Source of the DNA: Streptomyces sp. TRM49041
GTDB taxonomy: Bacteria > Actinomycetota > Actinomycetes > Streptomycetales > Streptomycetaceae
DNA: 64,000 bases
NCBI RefSeq assembly: GCF_008271805.1
Contig: NZ_VSRY01000014.1
Span: forward strand, 1 to 64,000
Direction: 5' to 3'
Within the stretch, counting starts at the first letter, position 1; each line of letters starts with the position of its first letter. Under the pieces are notes generated by a model. That model did no database searches, was not told where the DNA came from, and was given only the letters and a program-made list of their open reading frames with translations. A program made the position numbers and the translations under genes. Positions 43,174-52,216 of the stretch are shown here, one piece after another.

Positions 43174-44834
43174 GGACCGGCAAAGCCAGGGCGCGCGCCG
43201 GGGGCGGCACCGTGCGGGGGGCGCTCGTCCTCCTGCCCGCCGCCTTCTTCGCCGTCTTCTTCGCCTACCCCGTGGCCGCGATCGTCGGCCGCGGGCTGAC
43301 GACGGACGGCGGCCGGGGCTTCGGCCGGCTCGGCGAGGTGCTGAGCCGGCCGGACATCCTCGACGTGCTGTGGTTCACCACCTGGCAGGCGCTCGCCTCC
43401 ACGGTGCTCACCCTCCTCGTGGCACTCCCCGGCGCATATGTCTTCGCCCGCTTCGACTTCCCCGGCAAGCAGGTGCTCCGGGCGGTCGTAACCGTCCCGT
43501 TCGTGCTGCCGACCGTCGTCGTGGGCACCGCCTTCCTCGCCCTCCTCGGGCGCGGGGGGCTCCTCGACGAGCTGTGGGGCGTACGCCTCGACACGACCGT
43601 CTGGGCCATCCTCCTCGCCCATGTCTTCTTCAACTACGCCGTCGTCGTACGGACCGTCGGCGGCCTCTGGTCGCAGCTCGACCCCCGGCAGGAGGAGGCC
43701 GCCCGGGTCCTCGGCGCGTCCCGGTTCGGCGCGTGGCGGCGCGTGACCCTGCCCGCGCTCGGCCCGGCGGTCGCCGCCGCGTCGCTGATGGTGTTCCTCT
43801 TCACGTACACCTCGTTCGGTGTGATCGTGATCCTCGGCGGGCCCGCCTACCGCACGCTGGAGGCGGAGATCTACCGGCAGACCGCGACACTCCTCGACCT
43901 GCCGACCGCCGCCGTCCTCACCCTCGTGCAGTTCGCGGCCGTATGCGGCATCCTCGCCGTGCACGCCTGGACGGTCCGGCGCCGGGAGACCACGCTCCGG
44001 CTGGTCGACCCGGCCCGCACCGCGCACCGGCCGCGCGGCGCCGGGCAGTGGGCGTTCCTCGGCGGTGTCCTGGCCTCGATGGCCCTGCTGCTCCTCCTCC
44101 CGCTCGGCGTGCTGGTCGCCCGTTCCCTGGACGAGTCCGGCGGCCTCGGCTACTACCGCGCTCTCCAGTCCGCCGACGCGGGCGGCGGCACGTTCGTCGT
44201 CCCGCCGCTGGAGGCCGTATGGAACTCCCTCCAGTACGCCCTGGCCGCGACGGCCATCGCCGTCGTCATCGGCGGGCTCGCCGCCGCGGCGCTCACCCGG
44301 AGGGCGGGGCGGCTGGTGCGCGGCTTCGACGCGCTGCTGATGCTGCCGCTCGGCGTGTCCGCCGTGACCGTCGGCTTCGGCTTCCTCATCGCCCTGGACG
44401 AGCCGCCGCTTGACCTGCGGTCGACATGGATCCTCGTACCCCTCGCCCAGGCCCTCGTCGGCGTCCCCTTCGTGGTACGGACGATGCTGCCCGTACTGCG
44501 GGCCGTGGACGCGCGGCTGCGCGAGGCGGCCGCGGTGCTCGGCGCGTCGCCGCTGAGGGCCTGGCGCGAGGTGGACCTGCCCATGGTGCGGCGGGCGCTG
44601 CTCGTCGCGGCCGGGTTCGCGTTCGCCGTGTCGCTGGGCGAGTTCGGCGCGACCGTGTTCATCGCCCGCGCCGACACCCCGACCCTGCCGGTGGCCGTCG
44701 CCCGGCTCCTCGGGCGGCCGGGGCCGCTCAACTACGGCCAGGCGATGGCCCTGTCCACCATCCTGATGGCGGTGTGCGCGGTGGCGCTGCTGCTGCTCGA
44801 ACGCGTCCGTACGGACCGCACGGGGGAGTTCTGA
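43149..44834 (+). CDS. thiP: Thiamine ABC transporter permease
   Basis: A 561-residue permease with two fused MetI-like halves of about six helices each. EAA loops: EEAARVLGASRFGAWRRVTLP (about residues 182-202) and REAAAVLGASPLRAWREVDLP (about 458-478). Starts inside the thiB 3' end; the first 20 residues before VRGALVLLP are uncertain, so a GTG at 43212 is also possible. Coupled with thiB and thiQ. Confidence 0.92.
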   Translation: MVLARPEVGTGKARARAGGGTVRGALVLLPAAFFAVFFAYPVAAIVGRGLTTDGGRGFGRLGEVLSRPDILDVLWFTTWQALASTVLTLLVALPGAYVFARFDFPGKQVLRAVVTVPFVLPTVVVGTAFLALLGRGGLLDELWGVRLDTTVWAILLAHVFFNYAVVVRTVGGLWSQLDPRQEEAARVLGASRFGAWRRVTLPALGPAVAAASLMVFLFTYTSFGVIVILGGPAYRTLEAEIYRQTATLLDLPTAAVLTLVQFAAVCGILAVHAWTVRRRETTLRLVDPARTAHRPRGAGQWAFLGGVLASMALLLLLPLGVLVARSLDESGGLGYYRALQSADAGGGTFVVPPLEAVWNSLQYALAATAIAVVIGGLAAAALTRRAGRLVRGFDALLMLPLGVSAVTVGFGFLIALDEPPLDLRSTWILVPLAQALVGVPFVVRTMLPVLRAVDARLREAAAVLGASPLRAWREVDLPMVRRALLVAAGFAFAVSLGEFGATVFIARADTPTLPVAVARLLGRPGPLNYGQAMALSTILMAVCAVALLLLERVRTDRTGEF

Positions 44835-44836
44835 CC

Positions 44837-45862
44837 ATGCTTCAGCTCGATGGCGTGACCGTGCGCTTCGGGGCCCGCGGGGCACTGGACGCCGTGGACC
44901 TGACGGTCGCCGACCACGAGATCGTGTGCGTCCTCGGGCCGAGCGGCAGCGGAAAGTCGACCCTGCTGCGGGTCGTCGCCGGGCTCCAGCGGGCCGACGC
45001 CGGCCGGGTCCTGCTCGGCGGCGCCGACCAGGCGGGCGTGCCCGTGCACCGGCGCGGCGTCGGGCTGATGTTCCAGGACCACCAGCTGTTCCCGCAGCGG
45101 GACGTGGCCGGCAACGTCGCGTTCGGGCTGCGCATGCGCGGCGTGTCGCGGGCGGAGCGGGCCGCGCGGGTCACCGAACTCCTGGACCTGGTGGGCCTGC
45201 CGGGCGCCGAACGACGGTCCGTCGCCGCCCTGTCGGGCGGTGAGCAGCAGCGCGTCGCGCTCGCGCGCGCCCTCGCCCCGAGCCCGCGGCTGCTGATGCT
45301 GGACGAGCCGCTGGGCCAGCTCGACCGGGGCCTGCGCGAACGGCTCGTCACCGAGCTGCGCGGGCTTTTCGGGCGGCTCGGTACGACGGTGCTGGCCGTC
45401 ACACACGACCAGGGCGAGGCGTTCGCGCTCGCCGACCGGGTCGTCGTCATGAACGAGGGGCGGATCGCCCAGGTGGGGACCCCTCTGGAGGTGTGGCGGC
45501 GGCCCGCCTCCGAGTTCGTCGCCCGGTTCCTGGGTTTCGACAACGTGGTCGCCGCGACGGTGAGCGGTGAGGCCGCCGACACGGTGTGGGGCAAGGTGCC
45601 CGTCCCGGCCGACACCCCGGAGGGCGCCGCCCGGCTGCTGGTGCGGCCCGCCGGAGTACAGCTCGGCGACCCGGCCGACGGGCTGCGCTGCACCGTCCAG
45701 GGGCGTACCTTCCGGGGCCATCACGTCGCCGTACTGCTCCGCCCCGACGACGCGGCGGCCCCGCTCCTGGAGGCGGAGTGCGCCCTGCGGGCCGCCCCTG
45801 ACGAGGGCGCGGCGGTCGGCGTGACGTTCGCCGCCGACGAGGTGGTCGTCCTCAGCGGCTGA
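44837..45862 (+). CDS. thiQ: Thiamine ABC transporter ATP-binding protein
   Basis: A 341-residue ABC ATPase: Walker A GPSGSGKST (about residue 34), signature LSGGEQQRVALARAL, Walker B LLMLDEPLGQLD, switch His THDQGEA, plus a C-terminal TOBE-like regulatory extension. It energises the ThiB/ThiP importer. Two bases after the thiP stop. Confidence 0.93.
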   Translation: MLQLDGVTVRFGARGALDAVDLTVADHEIVCVLGPSGSGKSTLLRVVAGLQRADAGRVLLGGADQAGVPVHRRGVGLMFQDHQLFPQRDVAGNVAFGLRMRGVSRAERAARVTELLDLVGLPGAERRSVAALSGGEQQRVALARALAPSPRLLMLDEPLGQLDRGLRERLVTELRGLFGRLGTTVLAVTHDQGEAFALADRVVVMNEGRIAQVGTPLEVWRRPASEFVARFLGFDNVVAATVSGEAADTVWGKVPVPADTPEGAARLLVRPAGVQLGDPADGLRCTVQGRTFRGHHVAVLLRPDDAAAPLLEAECALRAAPDEGAAVGVTFAADEVVVLSG

Positions 45863-45893
45863 CCAGGGCGTCTCCAGCAGGCCGAGAGGCCGG

Positions 45894-46394
45894 TCAGCGG
45901 GCGTCGACGACTTCCCGCGGTTCGTCCCCCGGCCAGCCGTCCGCACCGCCCGCGCCGGGCAGCACGTCTCGCCGACCTCCAGGGCGGCCGTCTCCGGCTG
46001 TCCGTCTGCCAGACGGCGAACAGGGCCCGGCCGTTGCCTCCGTCCCGCTGCCGCTACGTGGCCGGGCCGGTCGCGGCAGCGCCTCCGGTCGCCACACGTA
46101 CATCCGCGCGACCGAGGTGGCCGGGTACCCGCGCCGGCCGAGTCCGGTGAACAGCTCGTCGGGGGTGTACAACAGGCCCCGGCAGGGGTCGAACGGCACG
46201 TCGGGTACGGGCGGGAAGGCCAGCGCCCCGTCGGCGCGCACCTTGGCGGCCGCGTCGGGCGTCGGCCGGCGGCCGAGGAACACGGCGGCGGTCACGTCGA
46301 CGGACAGCGGCTCGTACCCACGCTCCGTCAGGTCGAGGGACTGGACGCGCTGCCCGACGAGGCTGCCGCGCGACGGCCCGGTCGGATTTCTCAA
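45894..46394 (-). pseudogene. Decayed or start-less gene of unknown function
   Basis: The frame has almost all G/C third positions from about 46060 to 46390 and looks protein-like (RNPTGPSRGSLVGQRVQSLD, AVFLGRRPTPDAAAKV, LFTGLGRRGYPATSVARMYVW), but no ATG or GTG precedes it. TTG at 46394 is the only candidate start, without a Shine-Dalgarno. After about 46060 the good codon usage jumps between frames (ALFAVWQTD in one, DVLPGAGGADGWPGDEP in another), indicating indels. I cannot name its family. Confidence 0.45.
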
Positions 46395-46507
46395 GAGTCT
46401 CGATCTCGCGGTCGTGTCCGCGCGGGTGACCGTGCCGGTGACGGTGCGCCATGCGGCCGCGAAAGCCCCAGTGTTCGGACGGTCGGGGTGTTCGGACCGG
46501 CTCGGCG

Positions 46508-47707
46508 TCAGGCCCTGAGCGGCAGTGCCGCCAGCGTGGCCACCGCCCAGGTCAGTGGGGTGAACACCGCGAGCAGGACCGCCGTGCGCAGGAGCGCGGC
46601 CGTGCGGAGGAGGCCCGCGGGTGCGCCGAGACGGATCAGGGCCGCGGTCGTGCCGGCGCGGCTCTGGCGGGTATCGATGGCGGCGGTGAGCAGCGCGGCC
46701 GTGGCGCAGGCCAGGACCAGGCCGGCGCCCAGGCCGGTGAGCGGGCCCAGGGGGCGGCTGATGGTCTGCCCGTACAGGGCGCCGGCCGCGATCGCCGCGG
46801 ACACGACCGCGCACAGCACGCCGAGGGGGCGGCCGATGCGGTGGGACTCGTCCATCAGGGCGCGGCCCGAGAGGAGCCGGGTGGCGCCCGGCCGGTATGC
46901 CTGGATGAGCCGTCCGCACAGGTGGGCGAGGCCGGGTCCGGCGACCGCCAGGCCCAGGGCGGTGAGGGTCCAGCCGGCCAGGACCGGAACCGGGCTGCCG
47001 GGGAAGCCGCCGGGCAGCGGCGCCGCGCTGCCGTCCGCCCCGCGCGCCCCGTACACCTCGACGGCCAGGCCGACGGCGATGAGGGTGACGCCCCAGGGCA
47101 GCCCGGTGGGCGCGGGTGTCGGGGCGAACGGGTCCCGTGCCACGGACTCCGCGTCGCCGTCCTGGCCCGGCGCCCCGGCGTCCGGATCGGCGCGCGGCCG
47201 CCGGGGGCGCAGGGTGATCCCGGCCAGGGTGGACGCGGTGACCGGAGTGACGGCCAGCAGGGTCAGCGCGCCGGGCAGCGGCAGGGGCTGTCCGGCGCCC
47301 AGCAGTCCGGCGGCGGCCCCGTCGAACGGCAGGCCCGTCAGGTCGCCGCGCAGGTGCAGGTAGACGAGCAGGGCGAGCGCCGAGCCGAGTGCGCAGGCCA
47401 GGGCGGTCGACGTGGCCGCGATGAGGGTGAGCCGGGCAGGGCCGAGCCCCACGGACGAGAGGCCGGGCCGGGGCCGGGTGCTCGGGTCCGTACGGGCGAC
47501 GGCGACCGCCAGGTGGACGGCGGCGGCGAGCGGCAGGACGCACCAGCCGAGCCGCAGCAGGGACGCGGACGACTGGCCCGGGTGTGCCACGGCGTGTCCG
47601 AGGGCGCAGAGCAGCAGGAAGCCCACCCCGGCCGACGCTGTGGTGACCAGCAGCCGGCGCAGCTGGAGAAGGGGGTGGGCGCCGCGGGCTAGACGGAGAG
47701 CGAGCAC
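46508..47707 (-). CDS. ABC transporter permease (FtsX/MacB-like)
   Basis: A 399-residue membrane protein with about eight hydrophobic helices in two groups separated by a hydrophilic stretch (DPDAGAPGQDGDAESVARD, about residues 165-183). The tail TRQSRAGTTAALIRLGAPAGLLRTAALLRTAVLLAVFTPLTW resembles the cytoplasmic coupling region of FtsX-type permeases. GTG at 47707; the first codons overlap the ATPase 3' end by 19 bases, so the pair forms one exporter or extracytoplasmic complex. Substrate unknown. Confidence 0.75.
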   Translation of the reverse strand: MLALRLARGAHPLLQLRRLLVTTASAGVGFLLLCALGHAVAHPGQSSASLLRLGWCVLPLAAAVHLAVAVARTDPSTRPRPGLSSVGLGPARLTLIAATSTALACALGSALALLVYLHLRGDLTGLPFDGAAAGLLGAGQPLPLPGALTLLAVTPVTASTLAGITLRPRRPRADPDAGAPGQDGDAESVARDPFAPTPAPTGLPWGVTLIAVGLAVEVYGARGADGSAAPLPGGFPGSPVPVLAGWTLTALGLAVAGPGLAHLCGRLIQAYRPGATRLLSGRALMDESHRIGRPLGVLCAVVSAAIAAGALYGQTISRPLGPLTGLGAGLVLACATAALLTAAIDTRQSRAGTTAALIRLGAPAGLLRTAALLRTAVLLAVFTPLTWAVATLAALPLRA

Positions 47708-48417
47708 GCGTCGCGCCCCTCCGCTCCGTCGGGGTCGACGGCGTTGACGCGCCGGCCGTCGAGCAGGCCGACGGTGCGGTCGGCGAGGGCGGCCACGTCC
47801 GCGTCGTGCGTGGCGAGGACGACCGTGATGCGGTGTGAGCGGGCGGCGGCGGTGAGGGTCCGCAGAATCTGCGCGCGGTCCGCGCTGTAGAGGGCCGCGG
47901 TGGGCTCGTCGGCGAACAGCACGGTGGGGGTGGAGACGAGGGCGCGGGCGATGGCGACGCGCTGGCGCTGCGACTGGAGCAGAGCGTGCGGCCGCCGGGA
48001 CGCGCACGGCCCCGTGTCGAGGCGTTCGAGCCATTCGAGGGCGGCGGACTTGGCGGCACGGCGGGAGCAGCCGCGCAGCAGCAGGGGCAGCGCGGCGTTC
48101 TCCCAGGCCGTCAGTTCCGGTACGAGAACGGGCTCGGGGCCGATCCAGCCGAACCGGTCGCGGCGGAGCCGCTCGCGTTGGAGCGGGCTCATGGTGTGCA
48201 CGGGGGCGCTGTTGAACCAGACCTCGCCCTCCTGGGGGAGCAACTGGCCGGAGAGGCAGCGCAGCAGGGTCGTCTTGCCGCAGCCGCGCGGGCCGTGCAC
48301 AGCGAGGATCTCGCTCTCGCGGACGCCGAGGGAGACACCGCTGAGCGCGGGGGAGCCGTTGTGCGTGTGGTGCAGGGAACGCGCCCACAGCACGTCGTTG
48401 TCGGGCGGGGCCACCAT
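47689..48417 (-). CDS. ABC transporter ATPase, MacB/LolD-like, degenerate signature
   Basis: A 242-residue ATPase. Walker A GPRGCGKTTLLRCL (about residues 41-54), Walker B VLFADEPTAAL and switch His ATHDADVAA are intact, as is the D-loop region. The signature motif LSGGQ is replaced by LLQSQRQRVAIARAL, which would weaken ATP closure. ATG at 48417 follows GAGGTG at good distance; a GTG nine bases earlier is also in frame. Divergent from nothing nearby; it is upstream partner of the permease. Confidence 0.85.
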   Translation of the reverse strand: MVAPPDNDVLWARSLHHTHNGSPALSGVSLGVRESEILAVHGPRGCGKTTLLRCLSGQLLPQEGEVWFNSAPVHTMSPLQRERLRRDRFGWIGPEPVLVPELTAWENAALPLLLRGCSRRAAKSAALEWLERLDTGPCASRRPHALLQSQRQRVAIARALVSTPTVLFADEPTAALYSADRAQILRTLTAAARSHRITVVLATHDADVAALADRTVGLLDGRRVNAVDPDGAEGRDACSLSV

Positions 48418-48535
48418 GTCTGTCACACCTCAGATCAGCTCGGAGCCTTTCGGAGCCATACATTTCCCCCCGAACCGGTCGGAACATAACACGCGGTTCA
48501 TCGGCCCCCAGCGGTGTGGCGCGGGAAGCGGAAAC

Positions 48536-48581
48536 GGCCGCGGCCCGGATGCACCCGCGTGGGTGCATCCGGGCCGCGGCC
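48536..48581. terminator. Perfect 21-bp stem terminator
   Basis: The arms 48536-48556 and 48561-48581 (GGCCGCGGCCCGGATGCACC plus C, and its complement) pair without mismatch around GCGT. It lies just beyond the aminotransferase stop, which is read toward it. Confidence 0.85.
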
Positions 48582-48632
48582 TGCCGACGGACGGGGTGAG
48601 CCGATCGGAGGGAACGATTCGGCTCGGACCGG

Positions 48633-49994
48633 TCAGAGCCTGGTCCACGCCTCGGTCAGGGTGGCGCGGAGGATCTGCTCGATCTCGTCGAACGTCGACT
48701 GGTCGGAGATCAGCGGCGGGGCCAGCTGGACGACCGGGTCGCCGCGGTCGTCGGCGCGGCAGTACAGGCCGTTGTCGTAGAGCGCCTTGGAGAGGAACCC
48801 GTACAGGACGCGCTCGGTCTCCTCCTCGTTGAACGACTCCTTGGTCGCCTTGTCCTTGACCAGCTCGATTCCGTAGAAGAAGCCGTTGCCACGGACGTCT
48901 CCGACGATCGGCAGGTCGTGGAGCTTCTCCAGGGTCGAGCGGAACGCGCCCTCGTTGTCGAGGACGTGCTGGTTGAGGTTCTCGCGCTCGAAGATGTCGA
49001 GGTTGGCGAGGCCGACAGCGGCGGAGACCGGATGGCCGCCGAAGGTGTAGCCGTGCAGGAAGGTGTTGCCGCCCTTGTAGAAGGGCTCGGCCAGGCGGTC
49101 GGAGACGACGCACGCGCCGATCGGGGAGTAGCCCGAGGTCATGCCCTTGGCGCAGGTGATCATGTCCGGTACGTAGCCGAACTTGTCACAGGCGAACATC
49201 GTGCCGAGCCGGCCGAATGCGCAGATGACCTCGTCGGACACCAGCAGGACGTCGTACTGGTCGCAGATCTCGCGGACCCGCTGGAAGTACCCGGGCGGCG
49301 GCGGGAAGCAGCCGCCGGCGTTCTGCACCGGCTCCAGGAAGACGGCGGCGACGGTGTCGGGGCCCTCGAAGAGTATCTGCTGCTCGATCTGGTCGGCGGC
49401 CCAGCGGCCGAACGCCTCCGGGTCGTCACCGAAAAGCGGGGCGCGGTAGATGTTGGTGTTCGGCACCTTGTGCGCACCGGGGACCAGCGGCTCGAAGGGG
49501 GCCTTCAGGCCGGGCAGGCCGGTGATGGACAGGGCGCCCTGCGGGGTGCCGTGGTAGGCGACGGCCCGCGAGATCACCTTGTGCTTGGTCGGCTTGCCGA
49601 CGAGCTTGAAGTACTGCTTCGCCAGCTTCCAGGCGGTCTCGACCGCCTCGCCGCCGCCGGTGGTGAAGAAGACCTTGTTCAGGTCGCCGGGGGCGTGGTG
49701 GGCGATCCGCTCGGCCAGCTCGACGGCCTTCGGGTGGGCGTACGACCACACGGGGAAGAACGCGAGCTCCTGCGCCTGCTTGTACGCGGTCTCGGCGAGC
49801 TCGGTGCGGCCGTGGCCCGCCTGCACCACGAACAGGCCGGCGAGGCCGTCGAGGTAGCGCTTGCCCTTGTCGTCGTAGATGTAGGTGCCCTCACCGCGGA
49901 CGATGGTCGGGACGGGGTTGTTCTCGTACGACGACATGCGGGTGAAGTGCATCCACAGGTGGTCGTAGGCGGTCTTGGAGAGGTCCTTGCTCAC
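48633..49994 (-). CDS. Class III PLP aminotransferase (putrescine/GABA/aspartate-family)
   Basis: A 453-residue omega-aminotransferase. Key residues: GGGEAVETAWKLAKQY (PLP phosphate), AYHGTPQGALS, LVSDEVICAFGRLG (Asp that pairs with PLP N1), and the Schiff-base Lys in TCAKGMTSGYSPIG. GTG at 49994 is two bases after the regulator's stop. In S. coelicolor the homologue (SCO5655) is discussed as a polyamine aminotransferase; substrate is inferred from the neighbouring Lrp regulator, aldehyde dehydrogenases and Pot importer. Confidence 0.85.
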   Translation of the reverse strand: MSKDLSKTAYDHLWMHFTRMSSYENNPVPTIVRGEGTYIYDDKGKRYLDGLAGLFVVQAGHGRTELAETAYKQAQELAFFPVWSYAHPKAVELAERIAHHAPGDLNKVFFTTGGGEAVETAWKLAKQYFKLVGKPTKHKVISRAVAYHGTPQGALSITGLPGLKAPFEPLVPGAHKVPNTNIYRAPLFGDDPEAFGRWAADQIEQQILFEGPDTVAAVFLEPVQNAGGCFPPPPGYFQRVREICDQYDVLLVSDEVICAFGRLGTMFACDKFGYVPDMITCAKGMTSGYSPIGACVVSDRLAEPFYKGGNTFLHGYTFGGHPVSAAVGLANLDIFERENLNQHVLDNEGAFRSTLEKLHDLPIVGDVRGNGFFYGIELVKDKATKESFNEEETERVLYGFLSKALYDNGLYCRADDRGDPVVQLAPPLISDQSTFDEIEQILRATLTEAWTRL

Positions 49995-49996
49995 GG

Positions 49997-50503
49997 CTAT
50001 CGGGTTCCCCACATGTAGGTCTGCTTCTTGAGCTTGAGGTAGACGAAGCTCTCGGTGGAACGCACGCCGGGGAGAGTGCGGATGCGCTTGTTGATCACGT
50101 CGAGCAGGTGGTCGTCGTCCTCGCAGACGACCTCCACCATCAGATCGAAGGAGCCCGCGGTCATCACCACGTACTCGCACTCGGCCATGGCCGTCAGTGC
50201 GTCCGCGACCGGGTCCACGTCACCCTCGACGTTGACGCCGACCATCGCCTGCCGCCGGAAGCCCACGGTGAGCGGGTCCGTGACGGCGACGATCTGCATC
50301 ACGCCCTGGTCGAGGAGTTTCTGGACGCGCTGCCGCACGGCCGCCTCCGACAGGCCCACGGCCTTGCCGATCGCGGCGTAGGGACGGCGCCCGTCCTCCT
50401 GGAGCTGTTCGATGATCGCCAGGGACACGGCATCGATCGAGGGGGACGATCCACTACCGGTCCTGGACTCTGCGCTTCGACTGGCCACAACCTCACTGTG
50501 CAC
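49997..50503 (-). CDS. Lrp/AsnC-family regulator of polyamine genes (proposed)
   Basis: A 168-residue Lrp/AsnC protein: HTH (IIEQLQEDGRRPYAAIGKAV, LSEAAVRQRVQKLLDQGVM, about residues 30-70) and the RAM ligand-binding domain (VGVNVEGDVDPVADALTAM...VYLKLKK). It is divergent from the gamma-aminobutyraldehyde-type dehydrogenase and directly upstream of the aminotransferase, which overlaps its end. I recall the S. coelicolor homologue being reported as a polyamine regulator (name EpuRI, from memory, unverified here). Start GTG 50503; GTG 50488 also possible. Confidence 0.85.
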   Translation of the reverse strand: MHSEVVASRSAESRTGSGSSPSIDAVSLAIIEQLQEDGRRPYAAIGKAVGLSEAAVRQRVQKLLDQGVMQIVAVTDPLTVGFRRQAMVGVNVEGDVDPVADALTAMAECEYVVMTAGSFDLMVEVVCEDDDHLLDVINKRIRTLPGVRSTESFVYLKLKKQTYMWGTR

Positions 50504-50527
50504 CGAGACCCGTCGATCTGGCAAGTC

Positions 50528-50550
50528 CAAACAGATGAAATTCGTTGTTG
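50528..50550 (-). promoter_or_regulatory. Operator-like motif shared with the second polyamine promoter
   Basis: Read on the minus strand this is CAACAACGAATTTC followed by ATCTGTTTG, an imperfect dyad (CAACAACG...GTTTG). The same CAACAACG-AAT-type core occurs at 58599-58619, before the second aldehyde dehydrogenase. It lies in the divergent region between the Lrp gene and the first dehydrogenase. Confidence 0.5.
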
Positions 50551-50595
50551 TGGGTCCGAGATCTCACTGAATCCGAAGTTGTGGAGCGTCGGGCC

Positions 50596-50625
50596 TGTCG
50601 AAAGCGTGGCATCAACGATTAGGCT
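50596..50625 (+). promoter_or_regulatory. Candidate promoter of the first aldehyde dehydrogenase gene
   Basis: TAGGCT (50620-50625) is a strong Streptomyces -10; TGTCGA (50596-50601) lies 18 bases upstream. The start codon used is 80 bases further on, behind GGAGGGG. Confidence 0.5.
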
Positions 50626-50704
50626 GGGTGTCTCACCCACCGGACAGCATGAAACCGGGCAGAGGGTGAATATGGATACCGAAACCGACAGGAGGGGTGG
50701 CCAC

Positions 50705-52141
50705 GTGACCACCGAACTGCGTCGTCTGCGCAACTACATCAACGGCGAGTTCCGGGATGCCGCCGACGGACGGACCATCGACGTCGTCAACCCCGCCACC
50801 GGGGAGGTCTACGCCACCTCTCCGCTCTCGGGACAGGCGGACGTGGACGCCGCGATGGAGGCCGCCGCCGCCGCGTTCCCCGGCTGGCGGGACACCATCC
50901 CCGCCGAGCGCCAGAAGGCCCTGCTGAAGATCGCCGACGCGTTCGAGGAGCGGGCCGAGGACCTCGTCGCCGCGGAATCCGAGAACACCGGAAAGCCGAT
51001 CGGGCTGACCCGCAGCGAAGAGCTGCCCCCGATGGTCGACCAGATCCGCTTCTTCGCGGGCGCCGCCCGTCTGCTGGAGGGCCGCTCCGCGGGCGAGTAC
51101 ATGGAGGGTCTGACCTCCATCGTCCGGCGTGAGCCGGTCGGCGTCTGCGCCCAGGTGGCGCCGTGGAACTACCCGATGATGATGGCCGTGTGGAAGTTCG
51201 CCCCCGCGATCGCCGCGGGCAACACGGTCGTGCTGAAGCCGTCCGACACCACGCCGGCCTCGACCGTCCTGATCGCCGAGATCATCGGGTCGATCCTGCC
51301 CAAGGGCGTCTTCAACGTCGTCTGCGGCGACCGCGACACCGGCCGCGCGATGGTCGAGCACCCGACCCCCGCCATGGCCTCCATCACCGGCTCCGTACGC
51401 GCCGGCATGCAGGTGGCCGAGTCCGCCTCCAAGGACGTCAAGCGCGTCCACCTGGAGCTGGGCGGCAAGGCCCCCGTCGTGGTCTTCGAGGACACCGACA
51501 TCCCGAAGGCCGTCGAGGACATCTCCGTCGCGGGCTTCTTCAACGCCGGCCAGGACTGCACGGCCGCCACCCGCGTCCTCGTCCACGAGTCCATCCACGA
51601 CGAGTTCGTCGCCGCCCTCGCCAAGGCCGCCGCCGACACCAAGACGGGCGCGCCGGACGACGAGGACGTACTGTTCGGCCCGCTCAACAACGCCAACCAG
51701 CTGAAGCAGGTCAGCGGCTTCATCGACCGCCTGCCCGCGCACGCCAAGGTGGAGGCGGGCGGCCACCGGGTCGGCGACAAGGGCTACTACTACGCCCCGA
51801 CCGTCGTCTCCGGCCTCAACCAGGACGACGAGATCATCCAGCACGAGGTCTTCGGCCCGGTCATCACCGTCCAGTCGTTCCGCGACGAGGAGCAGGCCCT
51901 CCAGTACGCGAACGGCGTCGAGTACGCGCTCGCCTCCTCCGTCTGGACCAAGGACCACGCGCGCGCGATGCGCATGTCCAAGGCCCTCGACTTCGGCTGT
52001 GTGTGGATCAACACCCACATCCCGCTGGTCGCGGAGATGCCGCACGGCGGCTTCAAGAAGTCCGGCTACGGCAAGGACCTCTCGGCGTACGGCTTCGAGG
52101 ACTACACGCGCATCAAGCATGTGATGACCTCGCTGGGCTGA
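50705..52141 (+). CDS. Aldehyde dehydrogenase (gamma-aminobutyraldehyde type)
   Basis: A 478-residue NAD(P)-dependent aldehyde dehydrogenase. Catalytic features: APWNYPMMMAVWK (coenzyme site), SITGSVRAGMQVAES, LELGGKAPVVVF (Glu) and NAGQDCTAATR (nucleophile Cys), with VWINTHIPLVAEMPHGGFK at the C-terminus. It would oxidise gamma-aminobutyraldehyde from putrescine to GABA. GTG at 50705 has GGAGGGG 7 bases upstream; ATG at 50672 is the longer alternative. Confidence 0.9.
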   Translation: MTTELRRLRNYINGEFRDAADGRTIDVVNPATGEVYATSPLSGQADVDAAMEAAAAAFPGWRDTIPAERQKALLKIADAFEERAEDLVAAESENTGKPIGLTRSEELPPMVDQIRFFAGAARLLEGRSAGEYMEGLTSIVRREPVGVCAQVAPWNYPMMMAVWKFAPAIAAGNTVVLKPSDTTPASTVLIAEIIGSILPKGVFNVVCGDRDTGRAMVEHPTPAMASITGSVRAGMQVAESASKDVKRVHLELGGKAPVVVFEDTDIPKAVEDISVAGFFNAGQDCTAATRVLVHESIHDEFVAALAKAAADTKTGAPDDEDVLFGPLNNANQLKQVSGFIDRLPAHAKVEAGGHRVGDKGYYYAPTVVSGLNQDDEIIQHEVFGPVITVQSFRDEEQALQYANGVEYALASSVWTKDHARAMRMSKALDFGCVWINTHIPLVAEMPHGGFKKSGYGKDLSAYGFEDYTRIKHVMTSLG

Positions 52142-52166
52142 CGCCCCTGCAGTACGAGGAGGGACA

Positions 52167-52209
52167 CCGAGGGCGGGCCCGGGACATCGTCGTCCCGGCC
52201 CGCCCTCGG
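52167..52209. terminator. Bidirectional terminator between dehydrogenase and ketosynthase
   Basis: CCGAGGGCGGGCC-C-GGGAC (52167-52185) pairs with GTCCCGGCCCGCCCTCGG (52192-52209) with one bulged C. It is between two convergent genes and stops 7 bases short of the ketosynthase stop. Confidence 0.85.
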
Positions 52210-52216
52210 CCCTACG

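Noticed and set aside
48440..48457. Direct repeat TCGGAGCC upstream of the ABC ATPase
   Set aside because: Too short and simple to call an operator without conservation data.
46508..48568. A 686-residue frame spanning both ABC permease and ATPase regions on the minus strand
   Set aside because: Its N-terminal half is an out-of-frame reading of the ATPase gene; only the part from 47707 down is the real permease.
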